NCBI GenBank assembly: GCA_030631725.1
Contig: DAOVKO010000109.1
Span: 1 to 6,984, forward strand
Source: Actinomycetes bacterium
GTDB lineage: Bacteria; Planctomycetota; Phycisphaerae; JAACET01
Length of the DNA: 6,984 nucleotides
Reading direction: 5' to 3'
The notes beneath the pieces were generated by a model. It did not search any database. It saw only the letters and a list, made by a program, of their open reading frames with translations, and was not told the DNA's origin. Both the position numbers and the translations under genes were made by a program. Shown here in pieces: positions 5,849 through 6,984 of this stretch (position 1 is the first letter of the stretch; each line of letters begins with the position of its first letter).

Positions 5849-6459
5849 GGCAGATCACCGTTTATCTTAGCCGATGTTTTTCGTGCCCAAAGCCTGGCAA
5901 AACTCCCAAGTGCCGCGTGAAGCCGGCTCTTTACGGTTCCCAGCGGCACGCCCACAATCTGGGCAATCTCCTTATAGGCCATCCGCTGAAAGTAGGCCAA
6001 GAGAAGCACCTCCCGCAAATGGTCCGGCATAGTCGCGACCACTTCCTGCACCAGTTGGGCTGCCTCGGCCTGGGAGAATTTCTCAGCTGCGGTCGGCTCG
6101 CCCGAAGCTATCAGGTCCACGAAACGCCCGCTTCCCTCGCTCTGGTCGGAACTCAGCGAAGCATCTATAGAAACCGTCCGATGTCGCTTGCGTGCTCGCA
6201 GGGCGTCACGGGCCTTATTCGCAGCCACGGCAAAGAGCCAAGGCTTGAAACGCCGGTTCCGATCAAAAGTGTGCTTGGACAAATGAATCTGCAAAAAGGT
6301 CTCCTGAAACACGTCCTGAGCCAGCGTGGCATCGGCAACAAATTTCGCCAGAAAAGCATATAACTCCTGGCGATAGCGATTGATAAGAACCTCCAAGAGT
6401 TCGCTGGCCCCGTCACAATACTGGCCAAACAGGCTCTCATCGCTCATGCTTTTAGGCAT
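5845..6459 (-). CDS. ECF (extracytoplasmic function) RNA polymerase sigma factor
   Basis: This is a two-domain group-4 sigma factor that directs RNA polymerase to a stress or surface-response regulon. Counting from the chosen start, sigma region 2 spans about 22-90 (NRYRQELYAFL, AQDVFQETFLQIHL at 47-60, FKPWLFAVAANKARDALR at 71-88). A linker rich in Ser and acidic residues (95-125) follows, and then region 4 (about 131-190) with MPDHLREVLLLAY and the helix-turn-helix YKEIAQIVGVPLGTVKSRLH (162-181). Length (204 residues) is normal. The frame stays open further upstream (TTG at 6543, ATG at 6474), but GAGG at good spacing precedes the ATG at 6459, and a candidate promoter has its start point near 6540, so the TTG would not be transcribed. 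ATG 6447 is also possible. The gene overlaps the anti-sigma-like gene by four bases; such pairs usually regulate their own promoter. Confidence 0.92.
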   Translation of the reverse strand: MPKSMSDESLFGQYCDGASELLEVLINRYRQELYAFLAKFVADATLAQDVFQETFLQIHLSKHTFDRNRRFKPWLFAVAANKARDALRARKRHRTVSIDASLSSDQSEGSGRFVDLIASGEPTAAEKFSQAEAAQLVQEVVATMPDHLREVLLLAYFQRMAYKEIAQIVGVPLGTVKSRLHAALGSFARLWARKTSAKINGDLP

Positions 6460-6546
6460 CTGGCCAATCCTCATACGAGTCAAAGGTTCCCCCGGTTCGC
6501 CCTGGGACTCTAATTGCAGCTTTTCGATACATTTGCCCTCCAAATC

Positions 6547-6575
6547 ATGGTAGTCGGCCCCAAGCGCAGCGTCAA
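6547..6575 (-). promoter_or_regulatory. Candidate promoter of the sigma/anti-sigma operon
   Basis: On the minus strand TTGACG (6575-6570) and TACCAT (6552-6547) are separated by exactly 17 bases, matching sigma-70 consensus at 5/6 and 4/6 positions. Transcription would start near 6540, about 80 bases before the sigma ATG at 6459. If the sigma factor drives its own operon, its different consensus must lie elsewhere; I could not identify one. Confidence 0.45.
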
Positions 6576-6637
6576 GTTTGACCCAAAACCGCCCGGCGGA
6601 ATTCTCATACCCCTCTGTGCCATACCATGTTATGCTA

Positions 6638-6667
6638 TTGCATCCGACCGGCCGGTTACTTTAGTAT
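6638..6667 (+). promoter_or_regulatory. Candidate promoter with palindromic operator for the divergent membrane gene
   Basis: TTGCAT (6638-6643) and TAGTAT (6662-6667) are 18 bases apart and would start transcription near 6674, about 20 bases before the ATG at 6695. The spacer contains a perfect ten-base palindrome, ACCGGCCGGT (6647-6656), placed where a bound dimeric regulator would cover the promoter. Evidence is consensus and position only; a ten-base GC palindrome can arise by chance. Confidence 0.4.
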
Positions 6668-6694
6668 GTACTGGGCTCAGGATAATGGTGCTCA

Positions 6695-6984
6695 ATGGCT
6701 TCTACGCTCAAAGATATCGCTAGGGAGCTGCGGTCTCACGCTCCGTTCACCATATGCGGAGCCCTGCTGGGCATCGTCATAATAGTGATCATTGTCCAGG
6801 CCGGGATTCCCCGCTCGGTCTCCAAAGGGCTGTTCGAGGTCCTTCGCCCTTTGCACGTGCGGCTCAGCGCCATGGTTCCTGCTGCAATGTATCGGTTGCA
6901 CAGCAAAGGGCGTCTGTGGGCAACCGTCTCAATCGGCTATTTTGGAGCCGTCGGCATCGCTACGCTGAGCGACTGCATCATCCC
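6695..6984 (+). CDS. Multi-pass membrane protein of unknown function, 5' part
   Basis: An open frame from ATG 6695 runs without a stop to the window end (96 full codons). It begins MASTLKDIARELRSHAPFTI, then a strong membrane helix (about 21-35, CGALLGIVIIVIIVQAG), an amphipathic loop with RPLHVRLSAMVPAAMYR (51-67), and a second hydrophobic segment leading to GYFGAVGIATLSDCIIP (81-97). The HAPFT, HVxLSA and GxxGIATLSD stretches look like conserved motifs of a polytopic membrane family I cannot name. AGGA at 6679-6682 is a weakly placed ribosome site. The gene is divergent from the sigma factor gene and has its own candidate promoter. An overlapping ATG at 6685 belongs to a frame that stops at 6723 and is not the start. 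Function and total length cannot be given. Confidence 0.75.
   Translation, partial: MASTLKDIARELRSHAPFTICGALLGIVIIVIIVQAGIPRSVSKGLFEVLRPLHVRLSAMVPAAMYRLHSKGRLWATVSIGYFGAVGIATLSDCII

Noticed and set aside
5833..6363. 176-codon plus-strand open frame opposite the sigma factor
   Set aside because: It is an antisense shadow of the ECF sigma gene, whose regions 2 and 4 are unmistakable.
1..6984. CRISPR arrays, tRNA or rRNA genes
   Set aside because: I saw no regularly spaced direct repeats, no cloverleaf-like segment with a TTCGA-type T arm in an intergenic gap, and no ribosomal RNA signature.

Overview
The window looks like a chromosomal piece from a Planctomycetota-type bacterium, possibly Phycisphaerae-like. 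This is an inference. It rests on an ECF sigma factor translationally coupled to a membrane-anchored anti-sigma-like protein whose outer part resembles the DUF1559/pseudopilin 'H-X9-DG' proteins abundant in that phylum, together with an RHS cassette and large soluble hybrid kinases. The outer genes look GC-rich and the middle (about 3.1-4.3 kb) is visibly AT-richer.

Layout, left to right. (1) 1-788, plus strand: the 3' part of a gene whose product joins a nucleotide-kinase-like region to a nucleoside 2-deoxyribosyltransferase-like domain; its 5' end lies outside the window. (2) 785-2452, minus strand: a soluble PAS-HisKA-HATPase-REC hybrid histidine kinase. It is convergent with gene 1 and the two stop codons share the palindrome CTAG. 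Between kinase and receiver is a G6 run with a Shine-Dalgarno-like sequence and an ATG, so a free receiver could also be made. (3) 2721-4203, plus strand: an accessory module. It consists of an RHS core lacking its large N-terminal part, a helix-rich C-terminal tip, and a small duplicated-hairpin membrane protein in the position of an immunity gene, closed by a clear intrinsic terminator (4281-4310). (4) 4401-4813, minus strand: a decayed C-terminal fragment of an rve-type transposase, butting against the next gene's stop codon. (5) 4814-6459, minus strand: an anti-sigma-like membrane protein and its ECF sigma factor, overlapping by ATGA. (6) 6695-6984, plus strand: the start of a divergent membrane protein of unknown function, cut by the window end.

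How they may work together: the sigma and anti-sigma genes form a cell-surface signalling pair. The hybrid kinase is a separate cytoplasmic phosphorelay input. The RHS tip plus the small membrane gene look like a displaced RHS cassette with a candidate toxin/immunity relationship. This part, together with the IS scar, marks 2.65-4.81 kb as a recombination-prone insert between otherwise ordinary genes. The most noteworthy items are the RHS tip/membrane protein pair and the fused kinase-receiver junction.
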